Below, one piece after another: positions 25,350-35,546 of a stretch of 64,000 bases of DNA. The position numbers were made by a program, and so were the translations under genes. The notes under the pieces were generated by a model, which had not been told where the DNA came from, searched no databases, and was given only the letters and a program-made list of their open reading frames with translations. Source of the DNA: Butyrivibrio sp. (GTDB lineage Bacteria; Bacillota; Clostridia; Lachnospirales; Lachnospiraceae). Position 1 is the stretch's first letter, and the number at the start of each line of letters is the position of its first letter. Where the stretch lies: contig NZ_SVFW01000006.1 in the NCBI RefSeq assembly GCF_015056685.1, forward strand, positions 1-64,000. Reading direction: 5' to 3'.

Positions 25350-28079
25350 TTGCAAGAGCATATTACGGAAGCAGAAGCAAAAAACACTGGTGAAATGGGT
25401 TCTCTAAAGGATTTTAGCGGAGCCCTTGGTGATTTTGCGCAAAAAAATGCCGCTTCGATCCAGTCATGGCAGGACAGATTCTGTGAGATGGCTGGTATAT
25501 ATGCTTTTTGCCTTGATACTAATGAAGTACCTGTAAGTCAATTTTCAGGTAATCCCAGAGAAATAAAACTAATTCAAAAATACGTGACAGATGTAAGGAT
25601 ACACAACATATTTAAGCGTGTATCTGAGAGCGAGCTTGAGGATCAGGCTGTGGAGATCACGGAAGTTCCAAATTTAAAGCTCGCTGCTGTTGCTGTCAAA
25701 AACGATAATTCTACTGCCGCTGTGTGGATAGTATGCGGTGTACTTACTGATGCGGAATATGAAAAAGAGTTTTATCATGTTCAGCCATTAGAATCCTTTA
25801 CTTACCAGATATCTGAAAGAAAACTATATAAGACTTTAGATCTTCTCAGAGAGTCACTTAGTGTGGTCTTGGGTATTGAAACATCCAGAACAATGGCTGA
25901 GGCCAGCAGCAAGGTCAGCAAAAAGCAGGAGCTTGAAATGACCAGTTCTTTTAGAAGAGCTGAGACCATGACAGAGATAGTATCTCTTTTGGATAGTGAT
26001 GATTCAATTGAGGAAATAATGGTGGATATGCTATCTAAACTCTGTGAGTATCTTCAGGTAAGTAATGCATACACCTGTAGGATCCATCATGGCCATCTGA
26101 TGGATATTGTAGTTCAGTGGACGGCAGCAGGCGTATCCAAGATGTTTCCTGATACGACAGATCAGGAGAAATGCTGGTTCCTTGGCTCTGAAAAAGCGGT
26201 TGTTGTATCAAGCGACAGTCAGATGAATGCAGGCGAAAGGGAACAGCTTGATAATCTGTCAATAAAGGCACTTGTGGCCATGCCTATAATTGTCAACGGC
26301 GCTATCCTGTTCTATGCGTGCTTTACAGAGACCAGAGAAATAAGGATATGGTCCATTGATGACATCAAATACATAAATGATGCTATAAGAGTGCTCCAGA
26401 GTATTATTACCAAGAGACTGCAAAAGAACTCTCTTGCAAGCTCTTTTGCTTCACTTGAGTCAGTTCTTGATAATGTGGGAAGTTCCATTTATGTAAGAGA
26501 TATTGAGACCGGAGTTCTTTTGTTTGCAAACAGAAGCTTTAAAAAGAACTTCAGCAGGGAAATAAGTGAGAACTCTCTTGTGGATCTTTTTGAATCCAAT
26601 ATTCCGTCAAGGAGCCGAAGCGGTAACTATGAAGTACATCACAGGGCAAGAGGTAAATGGTACGACGTTTACTACACAAGAATAAAGTGGGTTGACGGAA
26701 GACCTGTATCTCTTTGCGCCTTGTATGACATAACGGAGAAAAAGCTCTATCAGAGAAGAATTGAACTTCAGGCTTATACAGATTTCCTGACAGGCCTTTA
26801 CAACAGAATGTGCTGTGAAAAAGACCTTGCCAGATATGTGGATGAAGCAAGGCAGAATAATACACACGGTGCGCTTATGTACCTTGATCTTGATGACTTT
26901 AAGCATATAAATGACAGTTTGGGTCATCAGTACGGCGATATTCTTTTGCAGGATATTTCCAAGTCGATCAGCAGGATTGAGGGTATCGGCAATTCCTGCT
27001 ACAGAATGGGCGGAGATGAGTTTGTCATCATTGTTCCACCTGATAGTTTTGACAGACTTGATAAGATAATGGAGGAGATCAAGGACGCCTTTGCTACGCC
27101 CTGGTACCTTAAAGACAGTGATTATTACTGCACTATGAGTATGGGTATTGTAAAGTTTCCTGATCACGGGGATAGTGTATCTGAGCTTATCAGGAAATCT
27201 GATGTTGCCATGTATGAAGCCAAGAAATCCGGCAAAAACCGCGTGGCAGAGTACTCAGACAATATTGATTCTTCTTCTATCCACAGACTTGACCTTGAAA
27301 AGAGCATGTATGATGCCATTGGAAAGAGCTGTGATGAGTTTGAAGTATTCTTCCAGCCAATTATCATGCAGCCTGCCGACCTTAAGAGCGGCACCGGTCA
27401 GTATAAGCATATAGGAGCGGAGGCTCTTGTCAGATGGAACAGTGAAAAACTGGGATTCCTTAGTCCTGATGAATTCGTTCCTCTGGCGGAGTATTTGGGA
27501 CTTATAAATCCTATTGGCAATTATGTCCTGAAAAAGGCCTGTGAATGCTGCAGACAGTGGAATGAATCGGGAACAGGAGATTTTGCGGTCGGCGTAAATC
27601 TTTCCGTAGTTCAGATCATGCAGACAGATATTGTGGATGTAATTAAACAATGCATAGAAGAAAACCATTTAAAACCTCAGAATCTCATCCTTGAGCTCAC
27701 TGAGAGACTTGCTATAAATGATCTTGCAAGGACCAAGCAGACACTTCTTGATATCAAGGCGCTTGGAGTAAGGCTTGCGCTTGATGATTTCGGAACAGGA
27801 TATTCCGCACTTAGCAGTTTGAGGGCACTGCCCTTTGATATTATCAAAGTTGACCAGAATTTCTCCAAGGGAATAGAAACAGATGATTATTCCAAAGCTT
27901 TCATAAAGACCATAAGTCAGCTTGGAAAGACTATAGGTGCAGAGGTATGCGTGGAAGGCATAGAGACCCGGCAGCAGCTAAGTGCCTTAAAGGGGCTGGG
28001 AGTGAAATACGTTCAGGGCTACTATTATGACAAGCCTTTACGAAGGGCTGCATTTGAGGAAAAATACGTCTATAGTTAA
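25350..28079 (+). CDS. GAF-PAS-GGDEF-EAL cyclic-di-GMP enzyme
   Basis: 909 residues. A TTG start is favoured because AGAGGAG lies 7 nt upstream. Order: an N-terminal region of unclear fold (1-190), a GAF-like domain (about 205-350), a PAS-like domain (about 365-460), a diguanylate cyclase domain with intact GGDEF at 554-558, and a phosphodiesterase domain with EAL at 691-693, ILELTE, DDFGTGYSAL and IKVDQNF. Both catalytic signatures look intact, so the protein may make and degrade cyclic di-GMP under sensory control. There is no membrane helix, so it is cytoplasmic. Polar genetic context gives no output partner. Confidence 0.92.
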   Translation: MQEHITEAEAKNTGEMGSLKDFSGALGDFAQKNAASIQSWQDRFCEMAGIYAFCLDTNEVPVSQFSGNPREIKLIQKYVTDVRIHNIFKRVSESELEDQAVEITEVPNLKLAAVAVKNDNSTAAVWIVCGVLTDAEYEKEFYHVQPLESFTYQISERKLYKTLDLLRESLSVVLGIETSRTMAEASSKVSKKQELEMTSSFRRAETMTEIVSLLDSDDSIEEIMVDMLSKLCEYLQVSNAYTCRIHHGHLMDIVVQWTAAGVSKMFPDTTDQEKCWFLGSEKAVVVSSDSQMNAGEREQLDNLSIKALVAMPIIVNGAILFYACFTETREIRIWSIDDIKYINDAIRVLQSIITKRLQKNSLASSFASLESVLDNVGSSIYVRDIETGVLLFANRSFKKNFSREISENSLVDLFESNIPSRSRSGNYEVHHRARGKWYDVYYTRIKWVDGRPVSLCALYDITEKKLYQRRIELQAYTDFLTGLYNRMCCEKDLARYVDEARQNNTHGALMYLDLDDFKHINDSLGHQYGDILLQDISKSISRIEGIGNSCYRMGGDEFVIIVPPDSFDRLDKIMEEIKDAFATPWYLKDSDYYCTMSMGIVKFPDHGDSVSELIRKSDVAMYEAKKSGKNRVAEYSDNIDSSSIHRLDLEKSMYDAIGKSCDEFEVFFQPIIMQPADLKSGTGQYKHIGAEALVRWNSEKLGFLSPDEFVPLAEYLGLINPIGNYVLKKACECCRQWNESGTGDFAVGVNLSVVQIMQTDIVDVIKQCIEENHLKPQNLILELTERLAINDLARTKQTLLDIKALGVRLALDDFGTGYSALSSLRALPFDIIKVDQNFSKGIETDDYSKAFIKTISQLGKTIGAEVCVEGIETRQQLSALKGLGVKYVQGYYYDKPLRRAAFEEKYVYS

Positions 28080-28146
28080 ATGTTGCGTACTATGATATAC
28101 TATGTTGTACGATTATAATTTTTAGAAAGTTGGTTATAAGAACAAA

Positions 28147-29853
28147 ATGGCAGAAGAAGTAGTAACAAAAACAAATGACAATGCTGAAGAAGGCAATATT
28201 CCTTCAAGGCATTTTATTGAAGCAGCAATTGATAAGGATCTTCAGGATGGAGTGTACGACCACGTACATACTCGTTTTCCGCCTGAACCAAACGGCTTTT
28301 TACATATAGGACATGCTAAGAGTATTCTTTTAAACTATGGAATGGCAAAAGAGTACGGCGGCAAGTTTAATATGAGATTTGACGACACCAACCCTACAAA
28401 GGAAAAGGCAGAGTTCATGGACTCTATCATCGAGGATGTTAAGTGGCTTGGTGCAGATTATGAGGATCGTTTATTCTATGCATCTGATTATTTTGACGAG
28501 ATGTATGAAGACGCTGTAAAGCTCATCAAAAAAGGTAAGGCTTATGTTTCAGAGCTTACTGCTGATGAGATGCGTGAGTACAGAGGAACTCTTACAGAAC
28601 CCGGTAAGAATGATCCTAACAGGGACAGAAGTGTAGAAGAGAACTTAAGACTCTTTGAAGAGATGAAGAGCGGCAAGGTTGAAGATGGCGCTATGACACT
28701 TCGTGCCAAGATCGATATGGCTTCACCTAATATTAACATGAGAGATCCTATTATCTACAGGGTTGCTCATATGACACATGCAAGAACAGGTGATAAGTGG
28801 TGCATCTATCCTATGTACGACTTTGCTCATCCTATTGAGGATGCTATTGAGGGCATCACACATTCTCTTTGCACACTTGAGTTTGAGGATCACAGACCTT
28901 TATACGACTGGGTTAAGACAGAATGTGAATATAAGAACCCACCAAGACAGATTGAGTTTGCAAAGCTCTATCTCAACAATGTTGTTACAGGTAAAAGATA
29001 TATCAAGCGTCTTGTAGAAGATGGCATAGTTGACGGATGGGATGACCCAAGACTTGTTACTATTGCTTCACTTAGAAGAAGAGGATTTACTCCTGAATCT
29101 ATAAAGATGTTCGTTGATATGTGTGGTATCAGTAAGGCAAACTCTACAGCTGAGTATGCGAGCTTAGAGTATTGCATAAGAGAAGATCTTAAGCTCAAGG
29201 CTAAGAGAATGCTTGCAATACTTGATCCTGTAAAGCTTATTATCGACAATTATCCTGAAGGTGAAACAGAGTATCTTGAGATTGAGAATAACAAGGAAGT
29301 TCCTGAAATGGGAACAAGAAAGATTCCTTTCGGAAAAGAGCTCTATATTGAGAGAGAGGACTTCTATGAGAATCCTCCTAAAAAGTATTTCCGTCTTTTC
29401 CCGGGAAATGAAGTAAGACTTATGAACGCTTACTTTGTAACCTGTACAGGATGCGATAAGGATGAGAATGGCAATGTTATTGCTGTTCATTGTACATATG
29501 ATCCTGCAACAAAGTCAGGAAGCGGATTTAACGAGAGAAAAGTTAAAGGTACAATTCATTGGGTTTCTGCTAAGGAAGCATTTAATGCAGAAGTACGTTT
29601 GTATGAGAACATCATTGATGAAGAAAAGGGTGTTTATAACGAGGATGGATCACTTAACCTTAACCCTAACTCCATCACTGTGATCAAGAATGCAAAACTT
29701 GAACCTGAGCTTAAAAATGCAGTAGCTTATGACAAATTCCAGTTTGTAAGAAATGGATTTTTCTGTGTTGATTCAAAGGATTCCAAGGAGGGAGCACCTG
29801 TATTCAACAGAATAGTGTCATTAAAGAGCTCATTTGTATTACCTAAAAACTAA
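28147..29853 (+). CDS. glnS: Glutaminyl-tRNA synthetase
   Basis: Charges tRNA-Gln directly. 568 residues with the class I signature FPPEPNGFLHIGHAKS (HIGH near residues 59-62), the tRNA-acceptor region DDTNP and the DGWDDPRL segment that separates GlnRS from GluRS. The usual MSK signature position before it reads VVTGKRYIKRLV, so the second catalytic loop keeps the Lys-Arg pair but not Met-Ser. The C-terminal anticodon-binding beta-barrels are present. The upstream ribosome binding site is weak. Confidence 0.94.
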   Translation: MAEEVVTKTNDNAEEGNIPSRHFIEAAIDKDLQDGVYDHVHTRFPPEPNGFLHIGHAKSILLNYGMAKEYGGKFNMRFDDTNPTKEKAEFMDSIIEDVKWLGADYEDRLFYASDYFDEMYEDAVKLIKKGKAYVSELTADEMREYRGTLTEPGKNDPNRDRSVEENLRLFEEMKSGKVEDGAMTLRAKIDMASPNINMRDPIIYRVAHMTHARTGDKWCIYPMYDFAHPIEDAIEGITHSLCTLEFEDHRPLYDWVKTECEYKNPPRQIEFAKLYLNNVVTGKRYIKRLVEDGIVDGWDDPRLVTIASLRRRGFTPESIKMFVDMCGISKANSTAEYASLEYCIREDLKLKAKRMLAILDPVKLIIDNYPEGETEYLEIENNKEVPEMGTRKIPFGKELYIEREDFYENPPKKYFRLFPGNEVRLMNAYFVTCTGCDKDENGNVIAVHCTYDPATKSGSGFNERKVKGTIHWVSAKEAFNAEVRLYENIIDEEKGVYNEDGSLNLNPNSITVIKNAKLEPELKNAVAYDKFQFVRNGFFCVDSKDSKEGAPVFNRIVSLKSSFVLPKN

Positions 29854-29874
29854 TTTAAGAAAAGAGGTATAGGC

Positions 29875-30732
29875 ATGGCTGGTATTTTTTCTGGACTTGA
29901 AAAACTTGGACTGGGAAACATCGGTGGCGGAGACCTTTTTGAGGATCCAAAGAAAAAAGAAACTGTAGTTAAAAAGGAAGAGCCCAAGAAAAAGCTCGCG
30001 CTTGTTAATGAGGAAGATTACCTTTTTGACAAGAAGTATAAATGTCCGGTTTGCGAATCAGAATTTGAAGCTAAGACTGTGAGAACAGGTAAGGTCAGAA
30101 TGAAGGCAGTAGATATCGACCTCAGACCAGATTACAGCGAAGTTGATCAGAATAAATATGATGTTATAGGCTGTCCTGAATGTGGATATGCAGCTCTTGG
30201 AAGATACTTTTCAACTCTTAATAAGTATCAGATCGAAGATATCAGAATAAAGATCTGCATGAATTATAGGAAAATAGTCTATAAAGAACCTACATACAGC
30301 TATGAACATGCCAAGAGTCTTTATCAGCTTGCACTTGCCAATGCAGTTGTAAAGAAAGCAAAAAATAGTGAAAAGGCATACATCTGTTTGAAAACAGCAT
30401 GGGTCGTAAGAGGTGAGACACAGCGTCTTGATGAGTCTGATCCTGATTACGAGACCAAGAAAAAAGAAAATGATGAGCAGGAGAAAGAGCTCCTTACAAA
30501 TGCCCTTAACGGATTTGTAATGGCAAGACAGTCTGAGGAATTCCCAATTGCAGGAATGGATTCAACAACTCTTGACTATCTGATAGCAGCTCTTGCTATG
30601 GAGACAGATCAGTTTGATGTTGCAAGTAAGATGATCTCTGAGATACTTACATCCAGAGTTGCTAACAGCAGGATCAAGGATAAAGCCAGAATTTTAAAAG
30701 AAATGCTCACTGAGAAAACAGGAGAGCAATAA
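29875..30732 (+). CDS. DUF2225 family protein
   Basis: 285 residues. The N-terminal part is Lys/Glu rich. A metal-binding pair follows: CPVC near residue 57 and CPECGYAALGRYF near residue 102. The C-terminal half is helical and TPR-like (YEHAKSLYQLALANAVVKKAKNSEKA). This is the DUF2225 pattern of uncharacterised Firmicutes proteins. It begins 21 bp after glnS with AGAGG before the ATG, so it is probably co-transcribed. Function unknown; Cys pairs suggest zinc. Confidence 0.88.
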   Translation: MAGIFSGLEKLGLGNIGGGDLFEDPKKKETVVKKEEPKKKLALVNEEDYLFDKKYKCPVCESEFEAKTVRTGKVRMKAVDIDLRPDYSEVDQNKYDVIGCPECGYAALGRYFSTLNKYQIEDIRIKICMNYRKIVYKEPTYSYEHAKSLYQLALANAVVKKAKNSEKAYICLKTAWVVRGETQRLDESDPDYETKKKENDEQEKELLTNALNGFVMARQSEEFPIAGMDSTTLDYLIAALAMETDQFDVASKMISEILTSRVANSRIKDKARILKEMLTEKTGEQ

Positions 30733-30738
30733 AAAATG

Positions 30739-30766
30739 AGGTGCCATATGGCACCTCACTTTTTTA
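30739..30766. terminator. Bidirectional terminator
   Basis: GAGGTGCCAT-ATGGCACCTC is a perfect 20-bp palindrome with an A-run before it and T6 after. It serves both the rightward DUF2225 gene and the leftward small membrane protein. Confidence 0.85.
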
Positions 30767-30779
30767 TTGTCATAAACAA

Positions 30780-31082
30780 TTATTTCTCGTCTTCGTCGTC
30801 AAAGAATTCTTCTGATGAGGATGGTTCCTTATCAGTTTCTTCTTCCTCATCTTTTGCGTCAGATTCAGAAGCTTTGATATCAACATACTTTCTGGAAGTT
30901 GTCTTTATATCTTTTTCCTCATCGAGATCATCCTCGAAATCATCATATTCATCAAAATCATCGTCGAAGCTGTCAGCTATCTCAGCTTCTCTCTTGGAAA
31001 GATAGTAATAAGCACCTGCAGCTGCAGCGCCTACTGCTGTACAGAACAATAAAAACTTACCAAATCCACTGTTTTTGGACAT
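30780..31082 (-). CDS. Small membrane protein with acidic tail
   Basis: 100 residues with AGGAGG-like sequence before the ATG. One transmembrane helix near residues 9-27 (FLLFCTAVGAAAAGAYYYL) is followed by a cytoplasmic or surface tail of almost pure Asp/Glu/Ser. No family is recognised beyond this layout. The acidic tail might bind cations or basic proteins; this is inference only. Confidence 0.7.
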   Translation of the reverse strand: MSKNSGFGKFLLFCTAVGAAAAGAYYYLSKREAEIADSFDDDFDEYDDFEDDLDEEKDIKTTSRKYVDIKASESDAKDEEEETDKEPSSSEEFFDDEDEK

Positions 31083-31288
31083 TTTAATAATCCTCCTATC
31101 GAACGATAGTTTAATTTTAATACAATTTAATTACAAATAAAAGCGTTAATTCATTGATGGGCAAAAAAAGTTTAAGGAAATCTAATGCTTTTATAAGAAT
31201 TACGAAATAATTTGAGAAGATTGTGAATGATATAATGTAATGTGTGAAATCATAATTACGTTTATTGAGCCAAGTGGGAGATCATACT

Positions 31289-34200
31289 ATGCCAAGGCAG
31301 GTTTTAAAGAAAATAGCTTTATCATACATGTTTTTTATATGCTTTCTTTTGATGCCGTTTAGGTCTATGGCTGCAGATGAGGAAGAAGTGATAGAAAATC
31401 ACGCCGGTGGAGCTATGGCTGCCACAGGGCAACTTAAAGGTGTAGGATATGCTACCAAGCTCTATAACTCGTCAAATGGACTTCCCACATCGGATGCAAA
31501 TTGCATATTATCAACAAGTGATGGATATATCTGGGTTGGTGGTTATGCAGGACTTATGAAATATGACGGTGTTTCTTTTGAGAGACAGGATTCAACTACA
31601 GGACTTACCAATGCCAACGCGCTTTTAGAAGATGAGAAAAAGAGAATCTGGGTTGGTACAAATGATAATGGAATACTGGTTTATGACAACGGTGTAACCA
31701 CCCATAAGTATACCTATTTGGACGGACTTAAATCATCTACAATGAGATCCCTTGCTGAAAGCATAGACGGATCTGTTTATGCAGGCTCCACTAATGGAAT
31801 TTCTTATGTTGACTCAAATATGAAGCTTCATCTTGTGGATGATTCAATGCTTAGCGATACATACATAATGAAACTGTGTTCTGACAAAGATGGAAGGATA
31901 TATGGATGTAACAGAGTTGGTGAAGTTTTTTGTATTGAAAACGGGGAAATTATTGAATATTTTTCAAGCGATGATCTTGGAATTGAGATGATTACAACTA
32001 TTTTTGTGGATCCCGAAACACAAGGATATCTTTATTATGGGACTACATCTGATAAGCTGTATTATGGAAGATTTGGCAGCAAGGGAATGGGACTTAAAAG
32101 AATATCAGTAAGTCCTGCCAATGATATTTCGTGGATTACGGAGGCAGCAGACAGAATATGGGTTATGTCAGGCAGCGTTGTTGGGTATCTCGATCAGAAA
32201 AACAGATATATTACACTTAATAATCTGCCTCTTACCAGTCTGATTGGTTCTATGATAGAGGATTATGAGGGAAATCTGTGGTTTTCATCAACGCGTCAGG
32301 GGATTATGAAGCTGGTTTCCAATAGTTTTGTGGATATTTCTGAGAGATCGGATGCCGGCAGTGAAGTTGTAAATACGACTTGCACATATAATGGCGCTTT
32401 GTATGTGGGAACAGAGAAGGGACTTGAAATTATAACTTCAGGGAACCATAAAATTGAAAATATCCTGACAGATGAGCTTCAAGGAACCAGAATACGATGC
32501 ATCATAAAAGATGACGACAATAATCTGTGGATTGCAACTTATACGAATGATAAGGGGCTTATTTGCTATACGCGAAACAGACAGATCATAAGATTTGATG
32601 AGAAATCAGGCTTTATCTGTAATGAAGTCAGAAGTATTGTTAAAAGAGATGATGGTTCTTTACTTGTATCAACCAACAGAGGACTGGCCATAATAAAGGA
32701 CAAAGAGGTTATAGATACAATAGGAAAAGAAGGAGAGGTGACCAATACTTTATTTTTAACATCTGCAGAAGGCCCCAATGGAGAGATATACATAGGTACA
32801 GATGGTGATGGTATATATATTGTTGATAAGGATAAAAAAATCAGAAAGCTGGGCAGAGATGACGGACTGACCAGTGATGTTATCATGAGAATAAAGAGGG
32901 ATAAGGAACGGGGAGTCTATTGGGTAATCTCATCCAACGCTCTTGGATATATGAAGGATGAAAAGATTCATATAGTAGAAAAGTTTCCATATTCAAATAA
33001 TTATGATATTTTCTTTAGCAAGTCCGGTGATGCATGGGTACTTGCGTCAAATGGAATCTATGTTGCCAATGGGCAGGATATGATAGACGGAAAAGATTTT
33101 AAGTACCAGTTTTTTGATGCAGCCAGTGGGCTTCCAAGTGTTCCTACAGGAAATTCCTATAGTGACATAGATGATGAGGGAAATCTCTATATAAGCGGAA
33201 GATCTGGTGTAAGCAGTGTGAATATCGATGACTATATGGATCGTGAAGCTTATGTAAAGGTCTATATCAAATCAATAACTGTCGATGATAAAACCATTAA
33301 TCCGGAGCAGGATGGAACTTATATTATTCCGGCTTCAAGAGGCAGAATTCAGATTTCTGCTTCAATTTTAAATTATACGCTTATTAACCCAAGAGTAAAA
33401 ATATACCTTGAAGGGGCCAAAGATGAAGGCGTAACAATGTATCAAAGCAATATGTCAGCATTGGAATATACTTCACTTCCTCACGGCAATTATAAGCTTC
33501 ACGTACAGCTTCAGAGCCAGGCGACCGGAAACGTATATCAGGATGAGATCTTCAATATAAAAAAAGAGGCCAGACTTACAGAAATATTGGCGGTAAGGCT
33601 TCTTATAATACTTGTTGGAGCGGCAATAGTAGCTTTAGTGGTGTGGCAGGTTATGAGAGGAACTGTTATACGCAGGCAGTATGAGCAGATACGCATAGCT
33701 AAAGACGAGGCAGAAAGAGCAAACAGTGCAAAATCAAGATTTCTTGCTAATATGTCCCATGAGATACGTACTCCTATAAATACTATAATGGGTATGGATG
33801 AGATGATAATGAGACAGGAAGCAGATGGAGTTCCTAAGGGGTACTATCAGAGCATAATGAGTTATGCAAGTGATATAAAAAGAGCTTCGGAATCGCTTTT
33901 AGGACTCATTAATGACGTACTTGATCTATCTAAGATTGAATCCGGAAAAGTGCATTTGGTTGAGCAGGAATACAGTTTTGAAGAACTTTTAAGATCAATA
34001 ATTCCAATGATAAGAGTAAGAAGCAATCTAAAGAATCTTGATTTTAAAGTTGAAGTAGACGAAAAGCTTCCACAAAAGCTATATGGCGATGATGGAAAGA
34101 TCAAACAGGTGGTATTAAATCTTTTGACAAATGCGGTAAAGTATACTGAAGAAGGTGGATTTACACTGAAAGTTGAAAGGGTATGGGGAAATGCTGAGAG

Positions 34201-35527
34201 CTGCAGGCTCAGATTTAGTGTGACTGATACAGGAATAGGAGTTAAGCCTGAAGATATAGACAAGCTTTTTTCAGCCTTTGAAAGAGTTGATGAAAACAGG
34301 AACCGATCAATTCAAGGGACAGGACTTGGACTTCACATTTCCAAACAGTTTGCCGAGCTTATGAAAGGTGAGCTTAGGTGTGAGAGCGAGTATGGAAATG
34401 GTTCCACATTTACTTTTGAGGTAGAACAGAAGGTTATAGACAGTTCTGCCATTGGAGTATTTAATGAGAATAGCGGAGAGGTTAAAGTTGGACCTTATAT
34501 TCCGGAAGTGTATGCCCCTGAAGGAAAAGTTTTGGTTGTTGATGATGATGCCATGAACAGGCAGGTTATATCAGGGCTCCTTAGTAGAACGGGTTTACAG
34601 CTTACTTGCGCTACAAACGGGCGAGAATGTCTGGATAAGCTTAAGGAGGATACGTTCCACTTGGTTTTGCTGGATCATATGATGCCGGTTATGGACGGAC
34701 TTGAGACTATCAAAGAATTAAGAAAAGACTATCCTGATCTTCCGGTTCTTATGCTGACCGCCAATGCTGCAAACAGTGGCAATAAGTTCTATAAAAACCA
34801 TGGCTTTAACGGATATCTTCCAAAGCCGATAAACGGATCTGATCTTGAAAAGGCAATAAGAGAGTATATTCCAAAAGATCTTTTGACAGAAAAGATTCCT
34901 GACAGCGCTGGAGTGGATAATGAAAGGCTTGTTAATGATCTTGGAGATATGTCATGGGTAAAAGATATTGAGGATATTTCCATTGATGAAGGAATAACGA
35001 ACTGTGGAAGCAAAGAATCATTTGTCAGCGCCCTTACACTTTTTGCAAATACTGTTTCTGACAACTCTGAAGTTATTGAGAAAGCTTATGAGGAAAAAGA
35101 TATTAAAGCCTACACTATCAAAGTTCATGCATTAAAGAGTGCTGCAAGGCTGATAGGAGCAATGGATCTTTCTGAACTTGCCAAAAAGCTTGAGGCAGCA
35201 GGCAATGATAATGACATTGAGTTTATCAATGAGAAGACAAAAATTCTTCTTGAGAAATACAGAGGATTTAAGGAAAAATTAAAAGTTCTTTTGGAGGAGG
35301 CATCTGATGATTCAGATAAAGAGCTGATTCCGGAAAATGACCTTAAGGAAGCTTACGAAGCTCTTAAAGAATTTACCGAGCAAATGGAGTATGATGGCGC
35401 TATAATGGTAGTTGAGCAGGTAAAAAAGTACAAGCTTCCTGAAAAAGATAAGAAAGTATTTGATAATATAGAACATGCACTAAAGCAATTTGATTGGGAC
35501 AAAGTAGAGAATGAACTAAAGACATGA
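31289..35527 (+). CDS. Hybrid histidine kinase with beta-propeller sensor
   Basis: 1412 residues from the ATG at 31289 (GGGAG 8 nt upstream). Order: signal peptide, an extracytoplasmic regulator-propeller region with many WVGT/NGI repeats (about 45-640), a Y_Y_Y-like domain (about 680-755), a transmembrane helix (about 765-790), HisKA with phospho-acceptor His824 in SHEIRTP, HATPase, a receiver with Asp1129 in LLDHMMP, and a C-terminal HPt with His1280 in VHALKSAARL. All phosphorelay sites are present. The architecture matches the hybrid two-component sensors that detect polysaccharide fragments in gut bacteria; the ligand is unknown. Confidence 0.92.
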   Translation: MPRQVLKKIALSYMFFICFLLMPFRSMAADEEEVIENHAGGAMAATGQLKGVGYATKLYNSSNGLPTSDANCILSTSDGYIWVGGYAGLMKYDGVSFERQDSTTGLTNANALLEDEKKRIWVGTNDNGILVYDNGVTTHKYTYLDGLKSSTMRSLAESIDGSVYAGSTNGISYVDSNMKLHLVDDSMLSDTYIMKLCSDKDGRIYGCNRVGEVFCIENGEIIEYFSSDDLGIEMITTIFVDPETQGYLYYGTTSDKLYYGRFGSKGMGLKRISVSPANDISWITEAADRIWVMSGSVVGYLDQKNRYITLNNLPLTSLIGSMIEDYEGNLWFSSTRQGIMKLVSNSFVDISERSDAGSEVVNTTCTYNGALYVGTEKGLEIITSGNHKIENILTDELQGTRIRCIIKDDDNNLWIATYTNDKGLICYTRNRQIIRFDEKSGFICNEVRSIVKRDDGSLLVSTNRGLAIIKDKEVIDTIGKEGEVTNTLFLTSAEGPNGEIYIGTDGDGIYIVDKDKKIRKLGRDDGLTSDVIMRIKRDKERGVYWVISSNALGYMKDEKIHIVEKFPYSNNYDIFFSKSGDAWVLASNGIYVANGQDMIDGKDFKYQFFDAASGLPSVPTGNSYSDIDDEGNLYISGRSGVSSVNIDDYMDREAYVKVYIKSITVDDKTINPEQDGTYIIPASRGRIQISASILNYTLINPRVKIYLEGAKDEGVTMYQSNMSALEYTSLPHGNYKLHVQLQSQATGNVYQDEIFNIKKEARLTEILAVRLLIILVGAAIVALVVWQVMRGTVIRRQYEQIRIAKDEAERANSAKSRFLANMSHEIRTPINTIMGMDEMIMRQEADGVPKGYYQSIMSYASDIKRASESLLGLINDVLDLSKIESGKVHLVEQEYSFEELLRSIIPMIRVRSNLKNLDFKVEVDEKLPQKLYGDDGKIKQVVLNLLTNAVKYTEEGGFTLKVERVWGNAESCRLRFSVTDTGIGVKPEDIDKLFSAFERVDENRNRSIQGTGLGLHISKQFAELMKGELRCESEYGNGSTFTFEVEQKVIDSSAIGVFNENSGEVKVGPYIPEVYAPEGKVLVVDDDAMNRQVISGLLSRTGLQLTCATNGRECLDKLKEDTFHLVLLDHMMPVMDGLETIKELRKDYPDLPVLMLTANAANSGNKFYKNHGFNGYLPKPINGSDLEKAIREYIPKDLLTEKIPDSAGVDNERLVNDLGDMSWVKDIEDISIDEGITNCGSKESFVSALTLFANTVSDNSEVIEKAYEEKDIKAYTIKVHALKSAARLIGAMDLSELAKKLEAAGNDNDIEFINEKTKILLEKYRGFKEKLKVLLEEASDDSDKELIPENDLKEAYEALKEFTEQMEYDGAIMVVEQVKKYKLPEKDKKVFDNIEHALKQFDWDKVENELKT

Positions 35528-35546
35528 TAGTAATGGAGGATTCATT

